Source: Tenacibaculum sp. 1_MG-2023 (GTDB lineage: Bacteria; Bacteroidota; Bacteroidia; Flavobacteriales; Flavobacteriaceae). Taken from it: a stretch of DNA of 64,000 bases. This document shows positions 36,130-43,683 of this stretch, piece by piece. The notes under the pieces are model-generated. The model had not been told where the DNA came from, ran no database searches, and saw nothing but the letters and a program-made list of their open reading frames with translations. Location of the stretch: contig NZ_JAUORH010000006.1 of NCBI RefSeq assembly GCF_030547425.1, positions 95,788 through 159,787 of the forward strand. Direction: 5' to 3'. Position 1 is the first letter of the stretch. Every line of letters starts with the position of its first letter. The translations under genes and the position numbers were made by a program.

Positions 36130-36222
36130 ACTGTCATTCCGAGTAATAACGTATAATCTCATTAAGGTGAGTTACGAACATTCTTGAGGTTTCTCCTTTA
36201 GTTACACTCCAGTTCAAAATGA
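36130..36222. repeat. Degenerate GTCATTCC-family repeat after hutI
   Basis: TGTCATTCCGAG near 36131 and the inverse-type AAAATGACG near 36217 bracket about 80 bases of weakly paired sequence. It seems to be an older, expanded member of the same family as the palindromes around the next gene. Confidence 0.45.
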
Positions 36223-36236
36223 CGTTTTAACAACGT

Positions 36237-36263
36237 TTGTCATTCCTGCGTAGGCAGGAATCT
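36237..36263. repeat. REP-like palindrome, left flank of the GIY-YIG gene
   Basis: TTGTCATTCCTGC-gtag-GCAGGAATCT. The 8-bp stem ATTCCTGC/GCAGGAAT closes a 4-base loop. It is an exact inverted copy of 36590-36616 over 27 bases. Confidence 0.85.
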
Positions 36264-36281
36264 CTTAGAAGGTATTAAAGG

Positions 36282-36584
36282 ATGCACAAAACAAATCATC
36301 AATATTATATTTATATCATCACTAATAAAAAAGATGGGGTTTTATATATAGGTGTTACTAACAATCTTGAAAGAAGAATCTTTGAACATAAAAACAAACT
36401 TGTAAAAGGTTTTTCTTCTAAATACAACCTGGATAAATTGATTTACTTTGAAGAGCACCAATTTATTAAGGAAGCTATAAAAAGAGAGAAAAACATGAAA
36501 AAATGGAAAAGAGCATGGAAAATAAACTTAGTAATTAAAGAGAACCCTAATTGGGATGATTTAGCTAAAAACTGGTATAACTAA
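36282..36584 (+). CDS. GIY-YIG nuclease-family protein
   Basis: 100 residues. YYIYIITNKKDGVLYIGVT carries the family's paired Tyr motifs (the first is YIY rather than GIY). Arg in NNLERRIFEHKN and Glu in YFEEHQFIKEAIKREK complete the active-site set. A basic, aromatic C-terminus (MKKWKRAWKINLVIKEN) is typical of the short stand-alone members. It is a likely single-strand or structure-specific DNA nickase. It sits between hutI and hutG, bracketed by a 27-base perfect inverted palindromic repeat, which suggests an inserted mobile unit. Confidence 0.85.
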   Translation: MHKTNHQYYIYIITNKKDGVLYIGVTNNLERRIFEHKNKLVKGFSSKYNLDKLIYFEEHQFIKEAIKREKNMKKWKRAWKINLVIKENPNWDDLAKNWYN

Positions 36585-36589
36585 CAAAA

Positions 36590-36616
36590 AGATTCCTGCC
36601 TACGCAGGAATGACAA
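36590..36616. repeat. REP-like palindrome, right flank of the GIY-YIG gene
   Basis: An exact reverse complement of the 27 bases at 36237-36263, starting six bases after the nuclease stop codon and ending ten bases before the hutG start. Confidence 0.85.
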
Positions 36617-36625
36617 TACAACAAT

Positions 36626-37633
36626 ATGCTAACAATATTCAACGAAAAAGACATACAAGAATTTGTAGCTCCTCGTGAAGGAGAAACAAAATTAGGAGAG
36701 TGCGTTGCGGTTATCGACTCTAAAAAAGACCTACAATCGGAACTTAAAAATTCCTCTGCTTCTTTTGTTATTTTAGGAGTTCCAGAAGATATTGGTGTTC
36801 GTATGAATGGCGGAAATGGTGGTGCACACACTGCTTTTGTTCCTGCTTTAAAGTCGTTTTTAAACACCCAGCAAAACCAATTTATTAATGGAAATGACAT
36901 CCTTGTGTTAGGCTATTTAGATTGTTTGGACGATGTATATAGTTTTGATGTTTCTGACAGAGAGAAAGGTGATTTATTAGTAAAAGCGATAGATAAAGAG
37001 CTTTCTAAGCTTATTAAAATAATTGTTGAGAGTGGTAAAACTCCTATTATCATTGGTGGTGGACACAACAATGCTTACGGAAATATTAAAGGACTTTCTG
37101 AGGGGAAAAATCAACCCATAAACGTAATTAACTTAGATGCACATACCGATTTACGCCGTTTAGAAGAGCGTCATAGTGGTAACGGATTTTCATATGCCTT
37201 ACAAGAAAGTTTTATTAAAAATTACTTTATGTTCGGATTGCATGAAAACTACACTCCTCAGTATATTTTTGACATGATGCACAACAGTTTGCATCTAGAG
37301 TATAATACTTTTGAAGAATTAGAGGTATATCAGTCTACTTCTTTTGATGGAGAATTACAACGTGCTAAAAACTTTATAGAAAATACTCCTTTTGGTATCG
37401 AAATCGATTTGGATTGTGTACAGCATTTTCCAAGTAGTGCCATGACTCCTAGCGGATTTACTCCACAACAAGCTCGTAGATTTACACATTATTTTGGAAC
37501 ACTACAAAATGCTTCTTATTTACATATTTGTGAGGGAGCCCCTGCAGTTGTTAAAGATGAAATAGCTAACGGACAAGTAGGAAAATATATTAGCTACTTA
37601 ATTTCTGATTTTATTAAGGCTAAGAGTAATTAA
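36626..37633 (+). CDS. hutG: Formimidoylglutamase
   Basis: 335 residues of the arginase/ureohydrolase fold. Manganese-binding blocks are GGGHNNAYG (144-152), NLDAHTD (169-175, ligands Asp171, His173, Asp175) and EIDLDC further on. With hutI upstream, hydrolysis of formiminoglutamate to glutamate and formamide is the natural assignment. Bacteroidota HutG proteins of this length are known. Translation probably begins ten bases after a REP-like palindrome, so that hairpin may form in the hutG leader. Confidence 0.88.
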   Translation: MLTIFNEKDIQEFVAPREGETKLGECVAVIDSKKDLQSELKNSSASFVILGVPEDIGVRMNGGNGGAHTAFVPALKSFLNTQQNQFINGNDILVLGYLDCLDDVYSFDVSDREKGDLLVKAIDKELSKLIKIIVESGKTPIIIGGGHNNAYGNIKGLSEGKNQPINVINLDAHTDLRRLEERHSGNGFSYALQESFIKNYFMFGLHENYTPQYIFDMMHNSLHLEYNTFEELEVYQSTSFDGELQRAKNFIENTPFGIEIDLDCVQHFPSSAMTPSGFTPQQARRFTHYFGTLQNASYLHICEGAPAVVKDEIANGQVGKYISYLISDFIKAKSN

Positions 37634-37753
37634 TTATACGTTATTACGAACCGAGATACAACAAAACTCAATTAAAAACTTGAAGGTTTAGTTACACTGA
37701 TTTTTACGGCTTTCCTCTCTGGCTACGATACTTATAACTAGGTAAGAAATACA

Positions 37754-37785
37754 AAAAAGTACGAGCAGATGCTCGTACTTTTTAT
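37754..37785 (+). terminator. Terminator downstream of hutG
   Basis: A perfect stem AAAAAGTACGAGCA / TGCTCGTACTTTTT with a 2-base loop, lying 120 bases after the hutG stop. Confidence 0.85.
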
Positions 37786-37806
37786 GGTATATAGGTTTTG
37801 TTTGAA

Positions 37807-37873
37807 ACATCAAACACTACTGTTGCCTGTTACATAACAGTAGTGTTTGGTGTTAAACAACAGTACTGTTGTT
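37807..37873. repeat. Cluster of ACTGTTG-containing inverted repeats
   Basis: An 18-base arm (37807-37824) pairs with 37836-37853 at 17 positions. It is followed by the perfect 18-base palindrome AACAACAGTACTGTTGTT (37856-37873), directly after the end of the DUF4469 gene. No clear U run follows on either strand, so this is more than an ordinary terminator. Confidence 0.65.
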
Positions 37874-37875
37874 AC

Positions 37876-38568
37876 TTAGGCAACAGTAAGGCTAAATGTA
37901 GAATCACCTACCATAATATCCTTTAAAAAGCGTTCAGAATTTCCTGTTACTTGCGTTTTAACTCTAACATGGTAGTTACCTGTAGCAAGGGCTGGAACTT
38001 GACCAATAATCTTCTTATAGCTATTTTGTGCTAAATAAGAAACTTTGGTTTCGGTACCATCTTCGGCAACAAAATACAAACCAACCTCAGGTAAGTCACC
38101 CGCAACTTTTAAGCGCAAACCGTTCAGCTCAAACAAACCGTTGGCAGATAAGGTAGTATTCGTAGTTACTGTTAAATTATTAATAACCGTGTTGGTAATA
38201 GGTGCAGTTACTTTTTGTAGCGGAATATCGTCTTTAATTTCATTGATTAACTTTCCGCTGTTGAGGTTTACGTGTAGTTTATGAGTTTCAGGATTAAAAC
38301 CATCCTCCTCCGTATCAAAAACTCCAGAAATAGAGTAGCCAATATTTAGTAAGGGTAGGTTAATGTTATCGCCCTCTTCTATCGACTCGATAATCTCTTC
38401 ATAGTAAGAATTAAGTACCGCTACAATATCGGTTTTACTTACTAGGTTTCGTTTACTCAACATTTTATCAATCAACTCATCTTGATTAATAGTACGCTCT
38501 GTTAATATGCGTGCTGAGTAGTTGGTTTCATTGGTTAACTTGTTTTTAATTAAATAGTACTTCATCAT
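37876..38568 (-). CDS. IHF/HU-like N-terminal domain plus DUF4469 protein
   Basis: 230 residues from the ATG at 38568 (38565 is equally possible). The open frame extends to 38733, but that part is a translated intergenic repeat. Residues about 5-125 resemble the HU-like domain of Bacteroidota DUF4469 proteins (DELIDKMLSKRNLVSKTDIVAVLNSYYEEII, SISGVFDTEEDGFNPETHKL). Residues about 130-230 are an Ig-like DUF4469 domain (GLFELNGLRLKVAGDLPEVGLYFV, GNYHVRVKTQV). Likely DNA-associated; role unclear. Confidence 0.72.
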   Translation of the reverse strand: MMKYYLIKNKLTNETNYSARILTERTINQDELIDKMLSKRNLVSKTDIVAVLNSYYEEIIESIEEGDNINLPLLNIGYSISGVFDTEEDGFNPETHKLHVNLNSGKLINEIKDDIPLQKVTAPITNTVINNLTVTTNTTLSANGLFELNGLRLKVAGDLPEVGLYFVAEDGTETKVSYLAQNSYKKIIGQVPALATGNYHVRVKTQVTGNSERFLKDIMVGDSTFSLTVA

Positions 38569-38633
38569 ATTGATTTTTAAATTATTTACTTTTCCTTTTG
38601 AATACTTTTTTGGGTAGTAACACTTACAATAAG

Positions 38634-38685
38634 AGTTACTCCTTTTAATGAGATTCCTCACTACCGTTCGGAATGACGGTTTGGG
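38634..38685. repeat. Dispersed GTCATTCC-family repeat
   Basis: Nearly identical to 23683-23735: GTTACTCCTTTTAA, AGATTCCTC, GTTCGGAATGAC. It lies between the divergent DUF4469 and Crp/Fnr genes. Confidence 0.65.
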
Positions 38686-38759
38686 TTTGCTATTAGTTTG
38701 CGTCATTTCTGTAATGACGATGTACAAAAACATTTTCTAAATACTACTTACTTTACAAG

Positions 38760-38767
38760 TATATTTG
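38760..38767 (+). promoter_or_regulatory. Candidate -7 element for the second Crp/Fnr gene
   Basis: TATATTTG, 32 bases before the chosen start at 38800. It supports that start over the longer frame beginning at 38698. Confidence 0.5.
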
Positions 38768-38799
38768 CATACAGAAAAAAGAAAAATAGTATAGCCTTA

Positions 38800-39363
38800 A
38801 TGACACATCCTTTACGACAGCATATTGAAGAGATTATACCTTTAACTGATGAGGAATTTGCCTATATTCTAAGTTTTTTTCAGCCTATTACTAAACGTAA
38901 ACATCAATACTTATTGCAAGAAGGCGAAACTGCCAATAAAGAGTATTGGGTAGTTAAAGGTTGTGTAAAAAGTTATTTTATTGAGGATAGCGGTAAAGAG
39001 CATATTCTTCAATTTGCTATGGAAAATTGGTGGATTACCGATTACGAGTCATTTGTAAAGCAACTACCTTCTAAAACTGCAATTAACTGTATTGAAGATT
39101 GCGAACTACTATACATTACTTACGAAAACCGTGATAAACTAACTGCCTCTATGCACAAAATGGAACGATTTTGGGCTAAAAAGAGTAAAATGGGCAGAAT
39201 AGCTCTTCAAAAAAGAATTGTATCACTCTTACAAAATTCTGCAAAAGAAAGATATGACCGACTTTTAGAACAATACCCTACCCTTTTTCAACGGGTTCCT
39301 AAAAAAATGATTGCTGCTTATTTAGGCGTTTCTAGAGAAACTCTTAGCAGACTTAATTCTTAG
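38800..39363 (+). CDS. Crp/Fnr-family transcriptional regulator (second copy)
   Basis: 187 residues from the ATG at 38800. The upstream extension contains the promoter-like TATATTTG and overlaps the divergent gene region, so it is not coding. A cyclic-nucleotide-type beta-roll (KRKHQYLLQEGETANKEYWVV, FAMENWWITDYESF) is followed by a C-terminal helix-turn-helix (PKKMIAAYLGVSRETLSRLN). It shares the FAxENWWxTDxxSF block with the regulator at 27623, so the two are paralogues. It probably controls the tautomerase-SDR-NTF2 operon that follows. Confidence 0.85.
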   Translation: MTHPLRQHIEEIIPLTDEEFAYILSFFQPITKRKHQYLLQEGETANKEYWVVKGCVKSYFIEDSGKEHILQFAMENWWITDYESFVKQLPSKTAINCIEDCELLYITYENRDKLTASMHKMERFWAKKSKMGRIALQKRIVSLLQNSAKERYDRLLEQYPTLFQRVPKKMIAAYLGVSRETLSRLNS

Positions 39364-39480
39364 TTTTAGTACTTCTTATTATTTGTATGTGACATACATC
39401 ACTTTAAAGGTGTGACATAGTTCCTGTGTAGAGTTGTGCATCCACCGCAACTTTGTAGCATAATTTTAAAACATATTATT

Positions 39481-39690
39481 ATGCCTTTTGTAAATATTAA
39501 GATTACTGACGAACAAGTAACTCAAGAACAAAAACGTCAACTTATTGAAGGAACTACACAACTTTTAGTTGATGTGCTTCAGAAAAACCCTGCAACTACC
39601 CATATTGTTATTGAAGAAGTTCCTATGGGTAATTGGGGACATGATGGTAAACAATACTTAGGAACTAAAAATAAGACTCATGAAAAATAA
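39481..39690 (+). CDS. 4-oxalocrotonate-tautomerase-family protein
   Basis: 69 residues from the ATG at 39481, which puts Pro at position 2 (MPFVNIKIT). After Met removal that Pro is the family's catalytic N-terminus, which settles the start against an ATG at 39436. TTHIVIEEVPMGNWGHDGK matches the second half of the fold. It would tautomerise 2-oxo/enol acids. It overlaps the following SDR gene by 11 bases. Confidence 0.87.
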   Translation: MPFVNIKITDEQVTQEQKRQLIEGTTQLLVDVLQKNPATTHIVIEEVPMGNWGHDGKQYLGTKNKTHEK

Positions 39691-40423
39691 AACCGTAATT
39701 ATTACAGGAGCTTCAACGGGTATTGGTAAAGAAATTGCTAAACTTTTTATTGAAAAAGAATGCAATGTAGTAATGAATGCTTCTAACGAAGAAAATTTAC
39801 GAAATGCTTATAAAGAACTAGGAAGTCCTTCAAACGCAGCATTTCTTGTTGGAGACATTAGTAAACAGGAGACAAGTAAGCGATTAGTAGCCTTGGCTTT
39901 GGAAAAGTTTAACGCTATAGATGTGTTAATTAACAATGCTGGAATCTTTGCTCCTAAGCCTTTTTTAGAGGTTGAAGAAAGTGATTTAGAGTTGTATTGG
40001 AATGTAAATTTAAAAGGAACTTACTTTGCTTCTCAGGCTGTTATTCCTAGTATGGTAGCACAAAAAAGTGGAGCTATTATAAATATAGGAACCGTTTTGG
40101 TAGATCATGCTATTGCTGGTTTTCCTGCTACTGCTCCTTTAATTAGCAAAGGTGCAATTCATGCCTTAACCAGACAACTCGCTGCTGAGTTTGGTAATGA
40201 TAATATTAAAGTAAATACTATTGCTCCAGGTATTATTAGAAGTCCGTTACAAAATAAAATAGGCATTGAAGATGCTGATAGTTTAGCTGGATTACACTTG
40301 TTAAACCGTATTGGTGAGGTTACTGATATTGCTGAAGCTGCTTACTATTTAGCTTTTTCAAATTTTGTTACAGGAGAAACTATGAATGTAGCTGGTGGAC
40401 ACACCGTTGGTCATGCTATTTAA
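39680..40423 (+). CDS. Short-chain dehydrogenase/reductase
   Basis: 247 residues, a classical SDR: TGASTGIG at 10-17, NNAG near 86-89, and DVLINNAGIF before the active-site segment. The Tyr of the usual YxxxK is replaced in sequence by TAPLISKGAIHALTR: the Lys is present, but the aligned Tyr position reads Leu. This substitution may reduce or alter activity. It is translationally coupled to the tautomerase gene by the 11-base overlap and followed by an NTF2-like gene. Substrate unknown. Confidence 0.82.
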   Translation: MKNKTVIITGASTGIGKEIAKLFIEKECNVVMNASNEENLRNAYKELGSPSNAAFLVGDISKQETSKRLVALALEKFNAIDVLINNAGIFAPKPFLEVEESDLELYWNVNLKGTYFASQAVIPSMVAQKSGAIINIGTVLVDHAIAGFPATAPLISKGAIHALTRQLAAEFGNDNIKVNTIAPGIIRSPLQNKIGIEDADSLAGLHLLNRIGEVTDIAEAAYYLAFSNFVTGETMNVAGGHTVGHAI

Positions 40424-40434
40424 AAAATAAAAAG

Positions 40435-40803
40435 ATGTATAAAGAGAATATAACAGCAATAGAGCTTTTAGTAACGAACTACTTTGAGGGTATTTTTTAT
40501 GGAGATACTGAAAAACTTAAAGTATGCTTTCATAACAATGCTCCTATTTATGGAGACATTAAGGGAGTTGATTATTTTAAAAGTTCTGAAGATTATATTG
40601 ATGGTGTTGCTAATAGACAAAGTCCAAATGATTTGAAGGAATCTTTTAACATGAAAATTATTGGAGTTGATATTATGGGGGAAATTGCCATGGCTAAGTT
40701 ACATGTACCAATGTTAGGGTATAATTACTACGACTATTTATCGTTAACTAAAATAGATACTGACTGGAAAATTGTAGCTAAGATTTTTACACATGTAATA
40801 TAA
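40435..40803 (+). CDS. NTF2-like / lumazine-binding-type protein
   Basis: 122 residues, a single NTF2-like domain: an N-terminal helix (AIELLVTNYFEGIFYGDTEKLKVCF), then VDYFKSSEDYIDGVANRQSP and C-terminal strands ending YLSLTKIDTDWKIVAKIF. The arrangement fits the putative lumazine-binding (Lumazine_bd_2) group. No signal peptide, so cytosolic. Last gene of the Crp/Fnr-tautomerase-SDR cluster, 11 bases after the SDR stop. It probably binds the same small molecule that the SDR acts on (inference). Confidence 0.77.
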   Translation: MYKENITAIELLVTNYFEGIFYGDTEKLKVCFHNNAPIYGDIKGVDYFKSSEDYIDGVANRQSPNDLKESFNMKIIGVDIMGEIAMAKLHVPMLGYNYYDYLSLTKIDTDWKIVAKIFTHVI

Positions 40804-40810
40804 AGACAAA

Positions 40811-40840
40811 AAACCACCGACTTTAATTCGGTGGTTTAAA
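40811..40840. terminator. Bidirectional terminator
   Basis: AAACCACCGA / TCGGTGGTTT with a 7-base loop, A run before and T run after, between convergent genes. Confidence 0.85.
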
Positions 40841-40865
40841 AATATGTATTAAGGTTAGTTATTTC

Positions 40866-41732
40866 TTAGTACATGTTTTGTAATGCTGTAATATCGTTAC
40901 CATTAAACTCTCCGTCTTCGTTAGAGCTAAAGCAAGCTAACATAACTGAAGTTGAATCGTATCCTGTTGGTGTACCAGACACATGGTTAGCTCCTACACC
41001 TGCCGTACCTTCGTTACTATTTTGTCCACAACTTTGACGGCTAAACCAATCAGTATGTCTAAACCCTACTGAATGCCCAATTTCGTGTGTAATAACATGC
41101 TCAACAACATTAGTATCGTAGCTGTTCAAACCATATATTTGTACAAACTTATAAGGTAAGCCATTACTTGGAAAACCTGCGCTACCACCTGCTCCAGATT
41201 GAGTTGGATTATGATATACCACCATATCTTTAGTATCATAGTTGGTACCAAAACTTAATGTAAAGCTAATAGAAACTCCACTTAAATTATTGTAATTATC
41301 TACTGCCCATTGAAGTGCTGTTTGCTCTTTACTAGAAAGACCATATCCACCACCACCAGTATATCCAATAATAGAAATATTTCTACCTTGAGACACTAAA
41401 TTATTGGTTGAGTATTGACGAGCAGATTGATCTTTAGCTTTAGCCATAGCAAACAACTGATCTTCTGTCATTACTACATCTTCTTCTAAAAATAAGCGCA
41501 CTTCTGATGTTCCGTCAGGAAAATAAAAATTATCATAACGAATATGATCTACATTTAACTCCAATTTGGCTGCAGCATCAACAACCTCTTGAGGTACAGG
41601 TTTAAGCCCTGGATTATCGCTATATTGCAGTATAGCATCTGATTCTTTAATTTGTTCGTTTTCACTTGAACATGAGGTGAAGAATACACCTACCGACAAG
41701 CCCATAATTAGGGCTAACTTTGTTTTTCTCAT
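40866..41732 (-). CDS. M57-type zinc metalloprotease lipoprotein
   Basis: 288 residues from the ATG at 41732. A longer frame from 41780 would place 16 polar residues before the signal peptide. MRKTKLALIMGLSVGVFFTSC is a lipoprotein signal interrupted only by the lipobox Cys. The metzincin motif HEIGHSVGFRH is at about residues 216-226 (HExxHxxGxxH), preceded by a mixed strand-helix domain. Members of M57 (dual-action HEIGH peptidases) degrade proteins at or outside the cell surface. A downstream Met-turn-like SVMLACF supports an active enzyme. Confidence 0.85.
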   Translation of the reverse strand: MRKTKLALIMGLSVGVFFTSCSSENEQIKESDAILQYSDNPGLKPVPQEVVDAAAKLELNVDHIRYDNFYFPDGTSEVRLFLEEDVVMTEDQLFAMAKAKDQSARQYSTNNLVSQGRNISIIGYTGGGGYGLSSKEQTALQWAVDNYNNLSGVSISFTLSFGTNYDTKDMVVYHNPTQSGAGGSAGFPSNGLPYKFVQIYGLNSYDTNVVEHVITHEIGHSVGFRHTDWFSRQSCGQNSNEGTAGVGANHVSGTPTGYDSTSVMLACFSSNEDGEFNGNDITALQNMY

Positions 41733-41907
41733 AATATGAAGGGTTTTATAATTCGCTGTAAATCTACACTTTAGATTCAAATACCTAAAACAAAACCTAA
41801 AAAAATGTTAAAAAAAAGAATATTTAAACAGAAAAATCATAAAGTATTAAATATTTAACAATAAAGGGTGATTTTAAACAACCAACAAACAGGCTAGCAA
41901 CTACTTA

Positions 41908-41948
41908 TAAACAAAACTTCCTTTAACCATGATAGTTAAAGGAAGTTT
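41908..41948 (-). terminator. Terminator of the leu operon
   Basis: A perfect 14-bp stem (41914-41927 with 41935-41948) around CATGATA. The minus-strand tail is T-rich. Confidence 0.85.
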
Positions 41949-41974
41949 ATATAATTATTTATAGTTTTTACTAC

Positions 41975-43090
41975 TTATATAATGGTGCTTTGCCCCATGT
42001 GTATATTTTGGAAGTTCATATCACTATCTTCTTGATTATAGATATAATCTGCTATAAAATCTCCTACTTTACTAGTGGAAAACGGGTTTTCTGAATTGAT
42101 ATCTTCTGTAGTTATTCCTAATTCTAATGATTTTTGAACAGCACGCTCTATTGTATCTGCTTCAGCATGTAGCCCTAAGTGTTTTAATAATAACGCTGAT
42201 GATAGTATTGATGCTAGTGGATTTGCAATATCTTTCCCTTTTGCTTGTGGAAAAGATCCATGAATAGGCTCAAACAACGCATTTTCTTTTCCTACTGAAG
42301 CTGAGGCTAACAAACCTATAGAACCTCCTATAACACTTGCTTCGTCTGAAAGAATGTCTCCAAAAAGGTTTTCTGTTAGTATTACATCAAACTGTTTTGG
42401 GTTTAAAATTAATTGCATTGCAGCATTATCTACAAATAAGAAATCTAGTTCAACATCTGGATATTGTGTTGCCAATGCTGTTACTGCTTTACGCCATAAC
42501 CTTGACGTTTCTAGTACATTGGCCTTATCTACCAATGTTAGTTTTTTTCGTCTTTTTTGAGCTGCTTGAAAAGCTAAATGTGCCATTCGATCAATTTCTT
42601 CAACTGTATAAGAGCAACCATCAAAAGCATGCTGTCCGTCATCACTTAACTCTTTAATCCCAAAATAGATTCCTCCAGTTAATTCTCTATAAATAGTAAT
42701 ATCTGTTCCTTCAATCCTATCTTTTTTTAATGGTGAATTATGAATTAAGGTATCATACGCTTTTACTGGGCGTACATTACAAAACAATCCTAGCTCTTTT
42801 CTTAAACGTAATAACCCTTGCTCTGGACGCACTTTTGCTGTAGGATCATTATCGTATTTTGGATCTCCAATAGCTCCAAATAAAATAGCATCACTCTTTT
42901 TACATAATTCAACAGTTTCTTCTGGCAACGGGTTTCCTGTTTTATCAATAGCACAAGCACCCATTAATGTTTCTGTAAATAAAAATGTATGGTCAAATAC
43001 ATTACCAACAGCTTTAAGCACTTTTTTTGCCTGTTCTGTTACCTCAGGTCCAATTCCATCTCCTGGTATTACTGTAATATTATACTTCAT
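41975..43090 (-). CDS. leuB: 3-isopropylmalate dehydrogenase
   Basis: 371 residues, the third step of leucine synthesis (oxidative decarboxylation of 3-isopropylmalate with NAD). GDGIGPEVT (8-16), the substrate Arg region RPEQGLLRLRKELGLF, and the metal-binding ENLFGDILSDEAS with the later EPIHGSFPQAKGKDIANP are all intact. Length matches the family. Last gene of leuACDB, 11 bases after leuD. Confidence 0.97.
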   Translation of the reverse strand: MKYNITVIPGDGIGPEVTEQAKKVLKAVGNVFDHTFLFTETLMGACAIDKTGNPLPEETVELCKKSDAILFGAIGDPKYDNDPTAKVRPEQGLLRLRKELGLFCNVRPVKAYDTLIHNSPLKKDRIEGTDITIYRELTGGIYFGIKELSDDGQHAFDGCSYTVEEIDRMAHLAFQAAQKRRKKLTLVDKANVLETSRLWRKAVTALATQYPDVELDFLFVDNAAMQLILNPKQFDVILTENLFGDILSDEASVIGGSIGLLASASVGKENALFEPIHGSFPQAKGKDIANPLASILSSALLLKHLGLHAEADTIERAVQKSLELGITTEDINSENPFSTSKVGDFIADYIYNQEDSDMNFQNIHMGQSTII

Positions 43091-43101
43091 CTTTTTATTT
43101 T

Positions 43102-43683
43102 TTATATCATTGTTGCTTCAAAAGCTGTTATTGTGTCTTTTTTACTGATTAAAAAATCTATATCGTCATAACCATTTATCATACATAGCTTTTTGTATGG
43201 ATTGATTTCAAAATCTACATTACCTATAGGTGTTTTAAGTTTTTGGTTTTCTAAATCAACTATAATCGTTGTATCAGGTAATTCTGTTACTTTTTTTAAC
43301 AGTTTTGCTAAATATTCTTTGGGTACTTGTACTGGTAATATTCCGTTATTAAGTGCATTTCCTTTAAAAATATCTGCAAAAAAACTACTGATGACTACTT
43401 TAAATCCGTAGCCTGCTAATGCCCATGCAGCATGTTCTCTACTTGAGCCACATCCGAAATTATCTCCTGCTATTAAAATGCTTCCTGTATAATTTGTATT
43501 GTTTAAAACAAAGTCTTCATTTAAACTACCATTTTTATTGTAGCGCCAATCTCTAAACACATTGTCTCCAAACCCTTCTTTATTGGTTGATTTTAAAAAT
43601 CGTGCAGGTATAATTTGATCGGTATCTATATTCTCCGTGGATAACGGTACTGCGGTATCTATTAGTTTAACAAATTTCTCCAT
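43102..43683 (-). CDS. leuD: 3-isopropylmalate dehydratase small subunit
   Basis: 193 residues. The small swivelling subunit carries the substrate-recognition loop: [11 protein letters not shown] near residue 22-32 and [17 protein letters not shown], the family signature. It forms a heterodimer with LeuC to isomerise 2- to 3-isopropylmalate. Its start overlaps the leuC stop by one base, which fits the fixed 1:1 ratio. Confidence 0.96.
   Translation of the reverse strand: MEKFVKLIDTAVPLSTENIDTDQIIPARFLKSTNKEGFGDNVFRDWRYNKNGSLNEDFVLNNTNYTGSILIAGDNFGCGSSREHAAWALAGYGFKVVISSFFADIFKGNALNNGILPVQVPKEYLAKLLKKVTELPDTTIIVDLENQKLKTPIGNVDFEINPYKKLCMINGYDDIDFLISKKDTITAFEATMI

Noticed and set aside
39436..39480. 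Longer start for the tautomerase
   Set aside because: It would bury the essential N-terminal Pro that follows the Met at 39481.
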